Below are positions 23,013 through 33,479 of a DNA stretch of 64,000 nt, piece after piece. Position numbers and translations under genes: made by a program. Under the pieces are notes generated by a model that saw nothing but the letters and a program-made list of their open reading frames with translations, made no database searches and was not told where the DNA came from. Every line of letters starts with the position of its first letter. Position 1 is the stretch's first letter. The DNA comes from Selaginella moellendorffii (Eukaryota; Streptophyta; Lycopodiopsida; Selaginellales; Selaginellaceae): positions 658,254 to 722,253 of the forward strand of contig NW_003314349.1 of assembly GCF_000143415.4 (NCBI RefSeq). Reading direction: 5' to 3'.

Positions 23013-23112
23013 TTCCGCGGCAAGGGCACGCAATCGAGCAATTCCATCGAATCCATCACTCTTTCCGCGGCAAGGGCACGCAATCGAGCAATTCAATCGA
23101 ACCCATCACTCT
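23013..23112. repeat. Tandem 50-bp duplication, two copies
   Basis: Two 50-bp units, 23013-23062 and 23063-23112, each begin TTCCGCGGCAAGGGCACG and differ at a couple of bases. They lie in the 5' flank of the small DnaJ-type gene, between it and the divergent FEY-type gene. Confidence 0.9.
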
Positions 23113-23210
23113 TTCTCTCTCGCGCAACCGACCCATCGATCAATCGTCCGCTCGTTCGCGTCCAATCGCCCAAATTTCTCCAATTCAATCGATCTAATCG
23201 AGAAAGAGGT

Positions 23211-23501
23211 ATGTCGCCCATAGCAGCAGCCGTGGCGCAGGGCGTTGGAGTGGTAGCGGGGGCTCTGTTGGTGAAGAATCTGCTAGATGCGGAGGCAAAG
23301 AAGCCAATGGCGGGGGGATTTCCACGCTGCCCGAGATGCAATGGGGCGGGAAGAACAGAGTGCTTGTGCACGCGATGGTCGGACAAGGATTATGGGTGCC
23401 GGAGTTGTGGGGGATCTGGAAGAATGCGGTGCAATAGCTGCGGTGGGAGTGGCACGGGAAGGCCAATTCCAGCGCAAGTCCGAGCAGGAAGAGGGCAGTG
23501 A
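23211..23501 (+). CDS. Small DnaJ-type (BSD2-like) zinc-finger protein
   Basis: The 96-residue protein has an Ala/Val/Gly-rich N-terminus that may be a membrane or transit segment, then a cysteine-rich core with CxxCxGxG motifs: CPRCNGAG, CRSCGGSG and CNSCGGSG, plus CLC. These resemble the zinc-binding domain of DnaJ without a J domain, as in the plant BSD2 class of chaperone-like proteins, which often act in plastids. It is intronless. The divergent FEY-type gene starts 490 bp upstream. Confidence 0.8.
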   Translation: MSPIAAAVAQGVGVVAGALLVKNLLDAEAKKPMAGGFPRCPRCNGAGRTECLCTRWSDKDYGCRSCGGSGRMRCNSCGGSGTGRPIPAQVRAGRGQ

Positions 23502-23521
23502 GCACGAATCAGGCTGATTAA

Positions 23522-23595
23522 GTCTGGGTGGTGTAGTTGGTCATCACACTAGTCTCACACACTAGAGGTCCCCGGCTCGAACCCGGGCTCAGACA
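23522..23595 (+). tRNA. tRNA-Val (CAC), copy 1
   Basis: The 74-nt sequence folds as a cloverleaf. The acceptor stem GTCTGGG pairs with CTCAGAC (one G-U), the anticodon stem CTAGT/ACTAG is perfect, and the loop CTCACAC gives anticodon CAC for Val. The T-loop reads GGCTCGAA, so the T at position 54 is C, altering the internal B-box promoter relative to copy 2. CCA happens to follow at 23596-23598. Confidence 0.93.
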
Positions 23596-23769
23596 CCAGT
23601 TGATTCTTTATACTGTAATTGATTTATACTATTATCAAACAAATTTTAGATTTAGATAAATGTGGCTCGAACCCTCTGCAATTTGACCCTAAACCCCACT
23701 GTAATCCCTTCTGAGATCATTATCAAACAATTTAGATAAAGAAAAGCTTTGTTGTTGAAGTAGTATTAA

Positions 23770-23843
23770 GTCTGGGTGGTGTAGTTGGTCATCACGCTAG
23801 TCTCACACGCTAGAGGTCCCCGGTTCGAACCCGGGCTCAGACA
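23770..23843 (+). tRNA. tRNA-Val (CAC), copy 2
   Basis: This copy is nearly identical to copy 1, 248 bp upstream, with anticodon CAC. Here the T-loop is the canonical GGTTCGAA, and the anticodon stem ends in a G-U pair. Part of the flank is also duplicated (ATTATCAAACAA and TTTAGATAAA near 23631 and 23719), so a few hundred bases were probably duplicated with the gene. Confidence 0.95.
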
Positions 23844-23861
23844 GGTTTAAGTATTGGAATC

Positions 23862-23867
23862 TTTTTT
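23862..23867 (+). terminator. Pol III T-run terminator of tRNA-Val copy 2
   Basis: A run of six T residues about 20 bp after the tRNA end fits an RNA polymerase III terminator. Copy 1 has no comparable run within the next 30 bp. Confidence 0.5.
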
Positions 23868-23995
23868 CAAACCATTTTCTGATTAACTCTAACTATTAAT
23901 TTGATTATAATTAAATTAACTTTTAGACATTATCACGTTAGAACGTAAGAGTTGGACCTTTATTATTCATTTGAGATAATCTTTGTTTGAGATTA

Positions 23996-25295
23996 TTAGC
24001 CGCCGCCACCCGAGCCATACGTCTTGCCCAGGAAGATCATTTGCAGCTGGTCATAGCCCGAGAGCACTCCTGCGCCCGCCACGGCTCTCAAGATGTTGGC
24101 CCCGGCTCCCTTGAACAGCGACTTGACCCCCTCCTTGGCCAGAATCTCCCGCAGCGCATGCATGGAGCTCTTGTACTTGGCACCCTCGCCAGATCGCATC
24201 ATCATCCGGCGTCTCACCGTGTCGATCGGGTACGAGGCCAATCCAGCCGCGATCGTGATGCTCCACCCCAGCATAAAGCTCGCCGCGAAGTTGCCCTGGA
24301 GAGTTGGAAGTCCAAGCACGAAAACCGTACGTAAGAATCACAGAGTTGTCTAATTCCGTACCTTGAGATCTCCCACCAGGACCACGGGCTTGAGCGAGTC
24401 GTATATCCCAAAGTAGAGGCCGCGGTAGACGACGATGCCAACACAGGAGATGTTGAAGCCGCGGTAGAGCCCCGCGATGCCGTCGCTGGCCAGAGTTTTC
24501 TTGTAGACGTCGAGGAGGCCATTGAACTGGCGGCCGCCGCCGGCGCCGCCACCTTTCTTGGCGGCCTTGGCGTCGTTAGCGAGGCGAGTCCGCGCGTAGT
24601 CCAGCGAGTAGACGAAGAAGAGAGACGAGGCACCGGCGAGGCCGCCCGAGGCCAAGTTCCCAGCGAACCATACCCAGTAGCCATCGCGGTCGGCCTTGAA
24701 GTTAAACATCCTCTTGAAGTGATCCTTGAACGCGAAGTTTAGTGCCTGGAAGTGAGAAGCAAGAAGACGAAGACGTTAGGAGTTCGTGATCTTCCAAGAA
24801 CAGAACGCAAAAGAAGTTATAGCAAACTTCCGCCGTGATCTCCGGAAGAACACGGGAAAGAAAACGATCAAAGAAAGATTGTACCTGGGTGGGGAAGTAG
24901 CGAATGACGTTTGCGAGATTGCCTCGCCAGAGCGCCATGGTTCCCTCGTCGCGCATCGTCCGGCCGAAACAGTCGAGGATCCCCTTGTAAGGCTCCGAGA
25001 GGCGGCCCATCCGGATCATCTCGTCCTGGTTCTGGATGAGGAGCTTGACGCGCTCGATGGGGGCCGCGGCGGTCTTGGACACTGCCGCAGAGACGCCGCC
25101 CATGAGGAAATCAACGACGAATCCCGGCTTCTCTGCCGCGCCAGGGACAAAGATTGCCCGATTGTCGTGAATTCGAGTTCCATGCTGCTGCTGCTGGCTA
25201 TTTTGATGGAAATGCTGCTGCTGGCGATGATCTTCCTGGAGGATTTGTTGCTTGTAGCGAGAAAGAAGAAGAGAAGCCCCGGAGATCTTGTCCAT
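23996..25295 (-). CDS. AAC: Mitochondrial ADP/ATP carrier
   Basis: This carrier of 364 residues exchanges cytosolic ADP for matrix ATP across the mitochondrial inner membrane. Exons are 24885-25295, 24362-24745 and 23996-24295, each joined on a codon boundary. The diagnostic RRRMMM is at 293-298. The PxD/ExxK/R motifs of the three carrier repeats are visible as PIERVK, SLDYAR and PIDTVR. The first about 55 residues are Gln/His-rich and precede the first repeat, as in plant carriers with cleavable extensions. The second matrix loop contains a Gly-rich insertion. The stop is TAA. Confidence 0.95.
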
Positions 25296-25487
25296 TTGAG
25301 TGTGGAGAGAAGAGCGTTCTTGCGAGCGCTTCGCAAGAACAAGAAAGAAAGCCCGCCCTAGACTTTCAACGGTAAAACGAACTTTATGACACGTATGCCC
25401 TAGAAAGTATTCTTTTGATATTTATATTATCTGATTCTTCTATTGTATATATGCGTGTATATTTCTCTTCCAAAAGATTTTGGATGA

Positions 25488-26115
25488 TCAAGCAGCCGCA
25501 ACTTTGGTTCTCAAATTTGGTCTCTTGTAGTAACTGTAAACTCCCGACGAAGAAGACTTGGGCTTGCTGTTCTTGCGCTCTTGCTTCTCGTCATTCGTGA
25601 TCTGCTGGTCCCGGCAATCCAAGCTACAAAACGCTTGAATCCCCCTGAAATTTTGGAAAACTTTGAGCGTTCATGGTCTTTCTTTCCAAGGTTTGAGCTA
25701 TGGAGATTTACCTGTACATGTAGATATCTCTGCCGTAGACTATTTCTCTCTTGCACAGGCAGCAAAACCGGAGGAAGCTCGGTGCGGTCGAATTCGAAGA
25801 TCCTGATTTGTCCCGGGGCCTGGCACACTGCTGAGCGGCTCGAGCTATGGACGATCGCGTCAGGCGGACAGCGCTGCAGAGGTCCTCGTTTTTCTCCCCC
25901 AATGCAACCACAAATCCCAATCCCACGGGCCTGGAGCTCGGATTTGCGCGTGGAGCTGGTCTTGGAGCGGAGCAGGGGATTGCTTCTGTGGTGATCGATT
26001 TGGGATTCTGGTGATAGTGCTGCTGGCAATGGTGATTATAATCGAGAACGCTTTTGGGGCTCTCACATCCACTGCTCGCTCCCCCTAGAGAAGAAACGCT
26101 CACGGTTCTCTTCAT
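25488..26115 (-). CDS. FLZ-type (FCS-like, DUF581) zinc-finger protein
   Basis: Two exons, 25712-26115 and 25488-25644, give 186 residues. The FLZ domain straddles the intron: FLRFCCLCKREIVYGRDIYMY is encoded before it and AFCSLDCRDQQI after it, giving the CxxC ... FCSxxC zinc ligands typical of this plant family. FLZ proteins bind SnRK1 kinase subunits and act as adaptors in energy signalling, so a similar role is likely. The start chosen is the ATG at 26115, beginning MKRTVSV as is common in the family; a longer frame upstream lacks an ATG. The rest is low-complexity. Confidence 0.92.
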
Positions 26116-27080
26116 CACTCGATCGATCCACAAAAACCCAACTGGAAGAGAATAGAATCTAAAACCAAGAGATTTGAGCTCCCATCCTCGGGACTCAAAG
26201 GTATCCTCTTTCGATTTCTCGATTTGAGCTTATCAGCTAGGACGTGAACTTCTCTCGCGAACCTATCAATCTAGAGCTGGAGAGGAAGATCCTGCTATAC
26301 GCAAAGGCATGGAGAAAAAAAAAGGGCTATTGAATTATTGAGAGAGGGTGACTGGCCTTTAGAGTATCTTCTCCACTTGATATCAATCAAGCGCCAGGCC
26401 CACAAGTCACTCACAGACATATGGTCCCGGTACATTGGAATTCGTTTTATTCCTGCACGAATTTCCAAGCTTTAATTTTTTTTTACCTACGGTAGTCGCA
26501 AGCCGTACAGAAGCATGAGGCTATAAAACATCTGGAAAAGCAAAACTAGCGTACATTCTCACGTTTTTCATTTTCTCTTTCTGGTTCTCTCGGTACGCGC
26601 ACCTCTTCGCTTTGTTTCGCAGCGCTGCCACCTTGAAAACGTGTAACGCGAGCATTGAGTCGAGCAGGAACAAGGACTATCGGGGACAGTGAGAGCCGAA
26701 AAATCTCGGAAGTGGAGGCATTATTATGAACTCCAGTTATTTTAGAAGATCGCAGAGACAAGGCCTTTCTCGTTGTGGTCCTGAGTTCGAATCCTATACT
26801 TTTAGTTGGGCGTCCGAGCTGGGGAACATTCGAATTGAGCGACGGCGGCAACTTTTATGTGATGGATGTGGGCTTTCTCAAGAACGCCTACACTGCGACT
26901 TGGCAAGCAACAGGACCAAACCTGGAGAGAATCTTCGCCTAGAATGAGGGGATAATCCCCGCGGGGAGACAACCGATCGAGCACAATTATCTGATCATCC
27001 TAAATGGAACACCACACACAGGCCTATACATGCCGGACCAGTCAGGGAAGTAGCACAGTGGACTGCCTCTTACTAGGAGC
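26116..27080. other. Intergenic region with no supported gene
   Basis: The left part is the upstream flank of the FLZ gene. Open frames on both strands between 26546 and 26984 overlap one another and match nothing familiar. No RNA gene was recognised. Confidence 0.6.
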
Positions 27081-27850
27081 TTGGATGTAATAGAAAGGAC
27101 GGGGCTCGTCTCCGGCTACGCCGAGAATGGCGATGGCGAGAGCTCCCTGGCGGTGTTCTTCGCGATGGTGGACGCGGGAGTGGAGCCCGACTCGTGGACG
27201 CTCGCGGCGGCGCTCAAGGCGTGCGGATCCATCGCCTCGAGCAAAGCTGGGCGACGTCTCCATGGCGAGATTTGCCGGCATGGACTGGAGGGCGATACCA
27301 TCGTGGTCACCGGTTTGATCGACTTCTATGGGAAGTGTGCTACCATGGCCGACGCTCAGCTTGTCTTTGATGGTTCCATGGTTGCCGCGCAGGACGTGGT
27401 TGCATGGACGGCTCTAGTGTCCGGCTATGGCCGCCAAGTGACGTGAAGTTCGTGTTTGTGACGTTCCAGGCGATGGTGGACACTGGCGTGAGGCCGGGTG
27501 GTGTGACCCTGCTCTGTGTGCTAGCCGCGTGTAGCCATGCCGGGCTTGTGGAGCGAGGGAAACGATTGTTTGGATCGATGAGAGAGAAGTATGGGATTGA
27601 TCCTGGGCGAGAGCACTACCACTGCGTGATTGATATGCTGGGGCGAGCAAACCATCTGGAGGAGGCGCTGGAGATTGTGAGATCAATGCCTTTCCAAGCG
27701 GGTGTCGTGACCTGGATGACGATCTTGAGCGCTTGTAGGAAGTGGAAGAACACGAGAGTTGGAAGTGAAGCATTTGATGCGTTGGTTGGAATGGATGTGA
27801 GGGTGAAATCGTCAGCGTACTTGTTGATGGCTCATGTTTATGAGAGCTAG
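27081..27850 (+). pseudogene. PPR pseudogene, 5'-truncated and frameshifted
   Basis: Two overlapping frames carry consecutive PPR sequence. The first (27081-27446) has GLVSGYAENGDGESSLAVF and LKACGSIASSK-type repeats and ends at VSGYGRQ. The second (to 27850) resumes with AMVDTGVRPGGVTLLCVL, ACSHAGLVERGKRLF and an E-domain-like end, ACRKWKNTRVGSEAF. The break near 27425-27450 is a frameshift or small deletion inside a repeat. The 5' part of a normal gene is missing. Confidence 0.8.
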
Positions 27851-29680
27851 ATCTTATCTGAGCTCGTTGAATTTACGCCGTTGGATTTAGGGTTCTTGCT
27901 AGATATTTTGAATTGGATTGCAATGCTGATGTTCTTTCCAACTCTATCTATGCTCCATCGTTTAAGATCTCTACACGAAGCTTAAGATTGGTCTCTGGAA
28001 AGAAGCCTGGTATTGTTTATTGGCTAGATTATTCTTCCTAGGATGTCATGTTACAGATGCTGTTTTCTCAAAGGAAAACCCAGACCTCGAAGCCTACACA
28101 GTCTAGCCCGGAACTTCCAAATATCTTGGAAGTAAAGATGCTCAATCGAGAGAGATCTTTGCCGGAGTGTTTGCAGACTCCACTTTCTAAAGGTATTTTG
28201 TACTTTTCTCGTCTTGTCACTACTACTCACTTTCTTGCGCAGGCTTGGTGTCCTTGGTGTGAAATGCTTCTTAAGACTTAAGCCGCGTTTACATTTCTGA
28301 CCATTCCGAGATGGAAGCTTCTTTATGTCAGGAAAAGCGATAAAAGGATGCTCAAGCATTTGCAGGTATTTTGTGATTAATGTCTGTTTCAATCTCCTAG
28401 TTTCACCCTTCCACAGGTGCCAATGTGGAGCGAGCTCGAACAGAAAAAAGCTTCCAAGCAGACACAAATCGATTTGCTGCATTGACTGATCACCTTTCTT
28501 CCTTAGGAACAATGACACTTGAAACAGAAAAACTCATTTTCGAGCAGAAATAATCAGTGATGTGAATAGTAGTTCATCCTGGAGTGTTTGTAACATCTCT
28601 GAGAGAATTTTGTTTGGCAATCTAGCAGTTCTCCAAGAGAATGTTTATAGCCAAGCTTCCCCGCATTGTAACTGAATCTCAGCCTAGATCTTGGCGGGAG
28701 GGCCGCCATGGTTTCGTACACGGCTTTCGAACGAATTTCATGTGACAGTTATTGTCACATGACAATAACTGTGACCTAAGAACAGAAAGAGAGTAAAAGG
28801 TGAGAGAACCAAGGTGTGTGTGTCCGTTTCGGGGCATTTCCTTGGTCTCATGCTAGAAGATTCTAGTCGGTGACACTGTGACCATGCTTTCTCACTCGGT
28901 TTCTCCTTTTCTCACTCGTTTCCCTTTCTCTTTGCTCGTCCTTTCCCTTTCTCTTTGCTGAAACACCAACAAATAAAGGTCTTTTTTTTACACCCGGTCG
29001 CTACTGTGATGGGCAGGCTTCGTGCAAATTCTGATGGTGGATGGTGGCTGTTTCTAATTATTGAACAGTGTTTCTTACATAAATGACATTTCTTTTTCAT
29101 TCTCCCATGGCTTAAGCTGATGATCCTTCGGTGATCATTCTGATTGTGATGGAACTACTGATTAATCAGGTTTATATTGTGAGGAGGGTGTAGGGGAATG
29201 CCAGAAGTCGAGCTCGATATCTCCTAGATTTCGACCTTGTTGTTGGATACATCACACAAACAACTATATATACTTTTTATATATGGTTTTGGGATGCAGT
29301 ATCATAAACTATATTACATTTTTTATAAGAAAAAGCAAACAAAGATTTCAAGTTGGACCATGTGGCAACGATATCAATCGAGGCTATCTGCTTCCTCTCC
29401 TTGGAACGGACGAGAAGCGCGATGCACGGAACTGCAGTTGCGATCCAGAGCAGCAACCTGGTGGTGCTCCAAAATCCTCGCAGACTTTGCTGGACTGGAG
29501 CAGCCCCTGCTTCATCTGCGACACTGCTCTGGCTTACAACACCTATTGCCAAGATGAAACAAGAAGAAATAAAGAGCTCTCCTTTTCAATGGAAGTGCGA
29601 TGCCGCAGAGCAGTTGCCGATGGTGGACCATCATCTATGCGAGAAAAAAGAATCTGTAGAATTGACAGAGCAATCTTTTT
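27851..29680. other. Intergenic sequence, no supported gene
   Basis: A few short exon-like pieces occur on the plus strand. One frame at 28048-28191 ends at a GT site, and another from about 28300 to 28484 contains plausible splice sites and ends QTQIDLLH-stop. They cannot be joined into a convincing gene and I do not recognise them. Frames at 29237-29733 on both strands are also unassigned. A short perfect inverted repeat is listed separately. Confidence 0.5.
28745..28772. repeat. Perfect inverted repeat, 13-bp arms
   Basis: ACAGTTATTGTCA and its exact reverse complement are separated by only two bases (CA). It is in non-coding sequence and could form a hairpin or be the footprint of a small transposon. 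Confidence 0.85.
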
Positions 29681-29689
29681 TATTTTTTC

Positions 29690-30035
29690 AAATTCAAACA
29701 CCTCATAGATTAAACCACCTCTCTCGAATATAACAAGCTTACTAGCAGCAAAAAGGTTGTTGTTTTCGGTGCTACGTTTGGACGTGGAGGAATCGCACCT
29801 CGAGGATGGCGCTGGTATGGATCGTAGGTTTCCTCTCGGGGATTATTTAGCAATTTTGAACGTATAATTCAAACCGTGATAAATATGAAGAACAAGTTGA
29901 GGGAACGAACTGTGACCACCGTTTCCTTTTTACAGCAGAAATCCTATGAAATCCCGCCTTTGGAAACGCTTATTCGCCATTGACAAATCAAAGCTCTATT
30001 TTGTCAGTCGAAAAACGCCGGTAAAAATCAAAGGA
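29690..30035 (+). pseudogene. Decayed copy of the cysteine-rich peptide gene region
   Basis: The segment matches the decayed copy at 33640-34035 (TTGTTTTCGGTGCTACG, GACGTGGAGGAATCGCACC and a long shared 3' flank ending near GCCGGTAAAA). It has lost the start codon and the signal-peptide coding part. It is kin to the intact gene at 32435. Confidence 0.65.
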
Positions 30036-30149
30036 AATAATCAGAGATGATGTGGCATGTAATTATGCCCACGTGGCAGTTGTTCCATCCATATACAGTT
30101 GAAATACATAGAAAGTTCTTCCTCCTCGTGCGTGTCTCTTCGCTGCTAA

Positions 30150-31850
30150 CAATTGAAGCCTCTAGAACAGGCCGTGGACGATCTAGATCAGCGTGCATTG
30201 TCGCTCGACGACGACTACGCGCCTTGACGCAAGAGATTTGCGTCAAGGCGCCAGGCTCCACGCGCTCATCCTTCACCACCAATCCAACAGGTACCTCGCA
30301 AATCTTCTCATCCAGCTCTAAGGAAGGTGCGAGCGCGCGGATCGAGCATGGCAGGTGTTTATCAGCCATCCATGAGCCCAACAGATTCTCCTGGAACTTG
30401 ATGCTTGGCTCTTATGCCCAAAATGCGGATCTTGAGGAAGCAAAAGAGCTGTTTAAGAGATATTGTTTCATGGGTCTCTATTCTCACGGCTCATGCAAAC
30501 CGTGGAAACTTGGAGGAGCGCCAAGCATTGTTTGATCAGGTTTCAGAATGGGATGTAGTTTGCTAGAACTACAGCATATGCACATAACGGGCATATGGAT
30601 CAAGCAAGCCAGATCTTTGATGGAATGCTAGAACACAACATAGTTTCTTGGACTGTTATGGTTAATGGGTATTCCAGAAAAGGTCTGTTAACGATGCGCT
30701 AAATTTGTTCATGAGAATCCCCGAAACCAACGAGCTGGGATGGACTATTCTTGTTACTGCATATGCCGAGCTTGGGCATATTGAAAAAGCCAAGAAGCTT
30801 TTTAGTAAAATGCCACACCGCGACTTAATCTCGTGGAACGCAATGCTAGCGGCAACGGCCAGCCTGCAAGAAGCAAGGTCTCTGTTTGATGCCATGCCAC
30901 AGAGGAACGTTGCATCGTGGTCGACAATGATCACCGCACTGGCGGAGAGAAACCAGCTCGAAGAAGCTCGCATTCTCTTCGATCAAGCTCCCTATCACGA
31001 CGACGTGGTGTGGACTGCCATGATCTTGGCCTACTCCAACCACGGCCACCTCGAAGAAGCCATGAAGATGTTTGCACGGATGCCACAGCGCGATCTCGTC
31101 GCTTGGACGGCAACGGTGGCGGCAATTGCTTTGCACGGCAGTTTGATCGATGCCAGAGCCTTGTTCGACCAAATGCCACAGCACGATAGCGTCGCGTGGA
31201 ACACGATGCTGGGAGCTTTACATCCAGAGCAATTGCCTCGTCCAAGCGCGGGAGCTCTTCGTGGCCATGCCGGTGAGAGACACAGCGAGCTGGAACACGA
31301 TCCTTGCCGCGAGCGCTGAGGGGGAAATGTCTTGCAGGCCGGGAAGATTTTCTCCACATTGCCTGAACGGAGCATTGTGTTGTGGAGCGCGATGTTTTTT
31401 GGCAGCATGGCGATGGAGGGCGAGACGAGAAACGAGATAAGTTTCCAGGGGATTTTCTTGACTTGCAATCACGGTGGGAAGCTCCGTGTGGCACTCGACT
31501 ACTTTCGATCTATGGTGGCCGAGTACAGCATTTCTCCAAATGTGATTCACTTCCAGGCGATGGCAGATGTGCTGGGACGAGCCGGGGTGGTTGCCAAGGC
31601 CGAAGGTCTGCTGCTGGTGATGCCCTTCCAGCCGCATTTCCTCGCGTGGAAGAGCTTGATCAGCGCTTGCAAAGTTCATGGTAGTGGCAAGAACATCGAT
31701 GTTGCAGCTCGTGCTGCAGAGAAACTCTTTGAGATGAAACCAGGGGACTCTGGAGCTCTACGTGCTTATGTCGAATCTGCAAAAGCAGCTGCGTCACATG
31801 AGTCCATTTGGAAAGAGTCAACAAGTATAACTTTAACAACATCTAATTAA
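30150..31850 (+). pseudogene. PPR pseudogene with several frameshifts
   Basis: PPR repeats run through at least three different frames: FSWNLMLGSYAQNADLEEA near 30385, TILVTAYAELGHIEKAKKLF at 30741 onward with further repeats to about 31215, then SIVLWSAMFFGSMAMEG and VLGRAGVVAKAEGLLL at 31332-31850. The order fits one PLS-type gene with an E-like end. Breaks lie near 30460-30700 and 31215-31330. Long stretches between breaks remain open, so decay is recent or ongoing. Confidence 0.8.
30219..30251. repeat. Perfect inverted repeat, 14-bp arms, 5-bp loop
   Basis: GCGCCTTGACGCAA is followed by GAGAT and the exact reverse complement. It lies at the 5' edge of the PPR pseudogene. Its second arm resembles a normal PPR phrase (RQGARLHA in another frame), so the inversion may have arisen by local templated copying. 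Confidence 0.85.
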
Positions 31851-32345
31851 TAGAATAACAGAAAATAATTATAAGTAAATCAAATAAGAAAAACAATTTT
31901 AATGAATAAATCTTGATAATTATTGATATCACTGCAAATTGCTCTAGAATGCCCAAGAGATTGTCAAGAGCCTGCCAGTGAGAAGAGACAATGTAGCATT
32001 TACCACTTTGATTAAAGTTGTGGGTGACTGGAAGCAGCCATACTGAGTCTGTGGTCTAGATGGAAGACAAGGTATTAGGTTCGTGTTTAGTATATTAGCA
32101 TCGAAGTTCTATGGAACTTTGAATCAAACACTTTTAAAGTTTTGGCAAAGCTAGTAGAGGAATGCTAGAGTGACTTTGGAGATAAGGATTTGAAGGGTTG
32201 GAGAAGCATAGGAAAAAGAAGAATTGGCAAACACGGAACCACTTTTACTGGACTAGCTCTCAAATATTCTTTCAGAGATAAGAAATAAGCGAAGCCGTCC
32301 CAAGACAACTCTCCAGCGTCCATCTAACATTTTGTGCTGCCTCGA
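31851..32345. other. Intergenic sequence upstream of the cysteine-rich peptide gene
   Basis: No gene is seen. The right part shares patches with the region upstream of the decayed copy at 33480-33620 (for example GGCAAACACGGAACCAC versus TGACAAACACGGAACGA), so the promoter region was duplicated with the peptide gene. Confidence 0.6.
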
Positions 32346-32348
32346 GCT

Positions 32349-32354
32349 ATAAAG
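32349..32354 (+). promoter_or_regulatory. TATA box of the cysteine-rich peptide gene
   Basis: TATAAA within AGCTATAAAGACGAGC lies 86 bp upstream of the ATG. The same 16-bp context is kept at 33615-33630 upstream of the decayed copy, which supports promoter function. Confidence 0.65.
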
Positions 32355-32434
32355 ACGAGCCCCTCCTGCCTCACAGATCAAACCATTTCTCTCTAATATA
32401 CAAGCCTACTTGATCTTAGTCTGAGCAGCAAATC

Positions 32435-32632
32435 ATGGAGAACAAGGCTTTCTTGGTGATGTTTTTGGCGCTTGCCATGTTTGTGATGATGCTGGCCATG
32501 GGCGTGGACGTGGGAGGAATCGCAAAGGCTGCTGCCCAGCGCTGCCAGTCGGGGTGGTATTGGTATGACAACAGTTGCCACCGTTGCCAGAGGGGTTGGG
32601 TCTGGCGCAACAATCGCTGCTGGCGCAACTGA
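32435..32632 (+). CDS. Secreted cysteine-rich peptide with two tandem motifs
   Basis: The 65-residue product starts with a hydrophobic, Met-rich signal peptide (about 1-32, cleavage likely near AKA). The mature part is about 33 residues, strongly basic and Trp-rich, with four cysteines at 37, 48, 51 and 62 in the pattern C-X10-C-X2-C-X10-C. It consists of two 14-residue repeats, RCQSGWYWYDNSCH and RCQRGWVWRNNRCW, suggesting internal duplication. The protein would probably have two disulfides and be extracellular. I do not recognise the family. A TATA box lies upstream, and three decayed relatives lie within 4 kb. Confidence 0.72.
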   Translation: MENKAFLVMFLALAMFVMMLAMGVDVGGIAKAAAQRCQSGWYWYDNSCHRCQRGWVWRNNRCWRN

Positions 32633-32935
32633 AGCCTCCCGTTTCACGGGGTAAGCCCATGTTAAGAATCAACATCGTAATTGCCTTTGATTTCATCATT
32701 CTGCAGTGCCAAGAAAGAATAAAGAGCACTGATAACGTGTTTTCTGATCGTGATGAGTTCCAGCAATAATAAATAAATTGTCCAGCTTGATATAAAAAGT
32801 CTGAATGTCTCTTGCTCCTCCTCTCTTCTCCAAATCCCTCGACTTCCAATCAATGCATCGCTGGATTGATCGATTGCTCGACTCGATTGGAGCGTCACAA
32901 CCAGGCCCAGGCACACGTAGCTCACCAAGGCGATG

Positions 32936-33042
32936 GCGCAGCGCTGCCAATGGATTTCGCTGCGTGCTATGCAATTGGTACGGGTATGACCAGTTGCCAT
33001 CGATGCCAGCGAGGGTGGCGCTCGAATGGCAGCCGCTGCTGA
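32936..33042 (+). pseudogene. Diverged or decayed cysteine-rich peptide copy
   Basis: The DNA matches the mature region of the gene at 32435 (GCGCAGCGCTGCCA and CATCGATGCCAGCGAGG). In the frame ending at 33042 the sequence CHRCQRGWRSNGSRC-stop keeps the second motif. The first motif is in another frame and no signal peptide is joined to it. It could be an exon of a diverged gene, but no splice solution is evident. Confidence 0.55.
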
Positions 33043-33479
33043 AGAATCGCCAAAGTTCGCTAGCCTGGCGCCTCGAAGAACCACGGGAGCGCAGTTTGAA
33101 ATTTTCAAGCTTTTGGACTAAAATTTATTATTATATAATATTAAATAAACTAATATATGTTTTTGTCAATGAAATGTTGCCATCTTAGTCTCGACGTGGA
33201 ACTTGGAAAAGCAACAAGAAGGAAATAAGATGCAGTAGTGGAGACAAAATTTTCAACGAATCTGATCGTTTTCCCAAGACAAAGTCTAGCAATTACATAC
33301 ACCAACCACGTCCCCTCTCTCGATCGAAAGTGAAATGAAACACTTCTAAAGATCGTGAAGATCCAGCAATTTATTTGGATGTTTGTCCTTTTCAGTGGCA
33401 GTGAAGTCTATAGCAATGGCGCGTGGTGATGCATGAGTTCAATAATATATATTATATAAACTGTGCCTTTACTCATATG

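Noticed and set aside
26726-26947. Plus-strand frame with a B-box-like GAGTTCGAATCC
   Set aside because: The T-stem does not pair and the frame is unrecognised, so neither a tRNA nor a protein is supported.
28048-28518. Possible small multi-exon gene
   Set aside because: Individual exon-like pieces exist, but splice phases do not yield one frame and no family was recognised.
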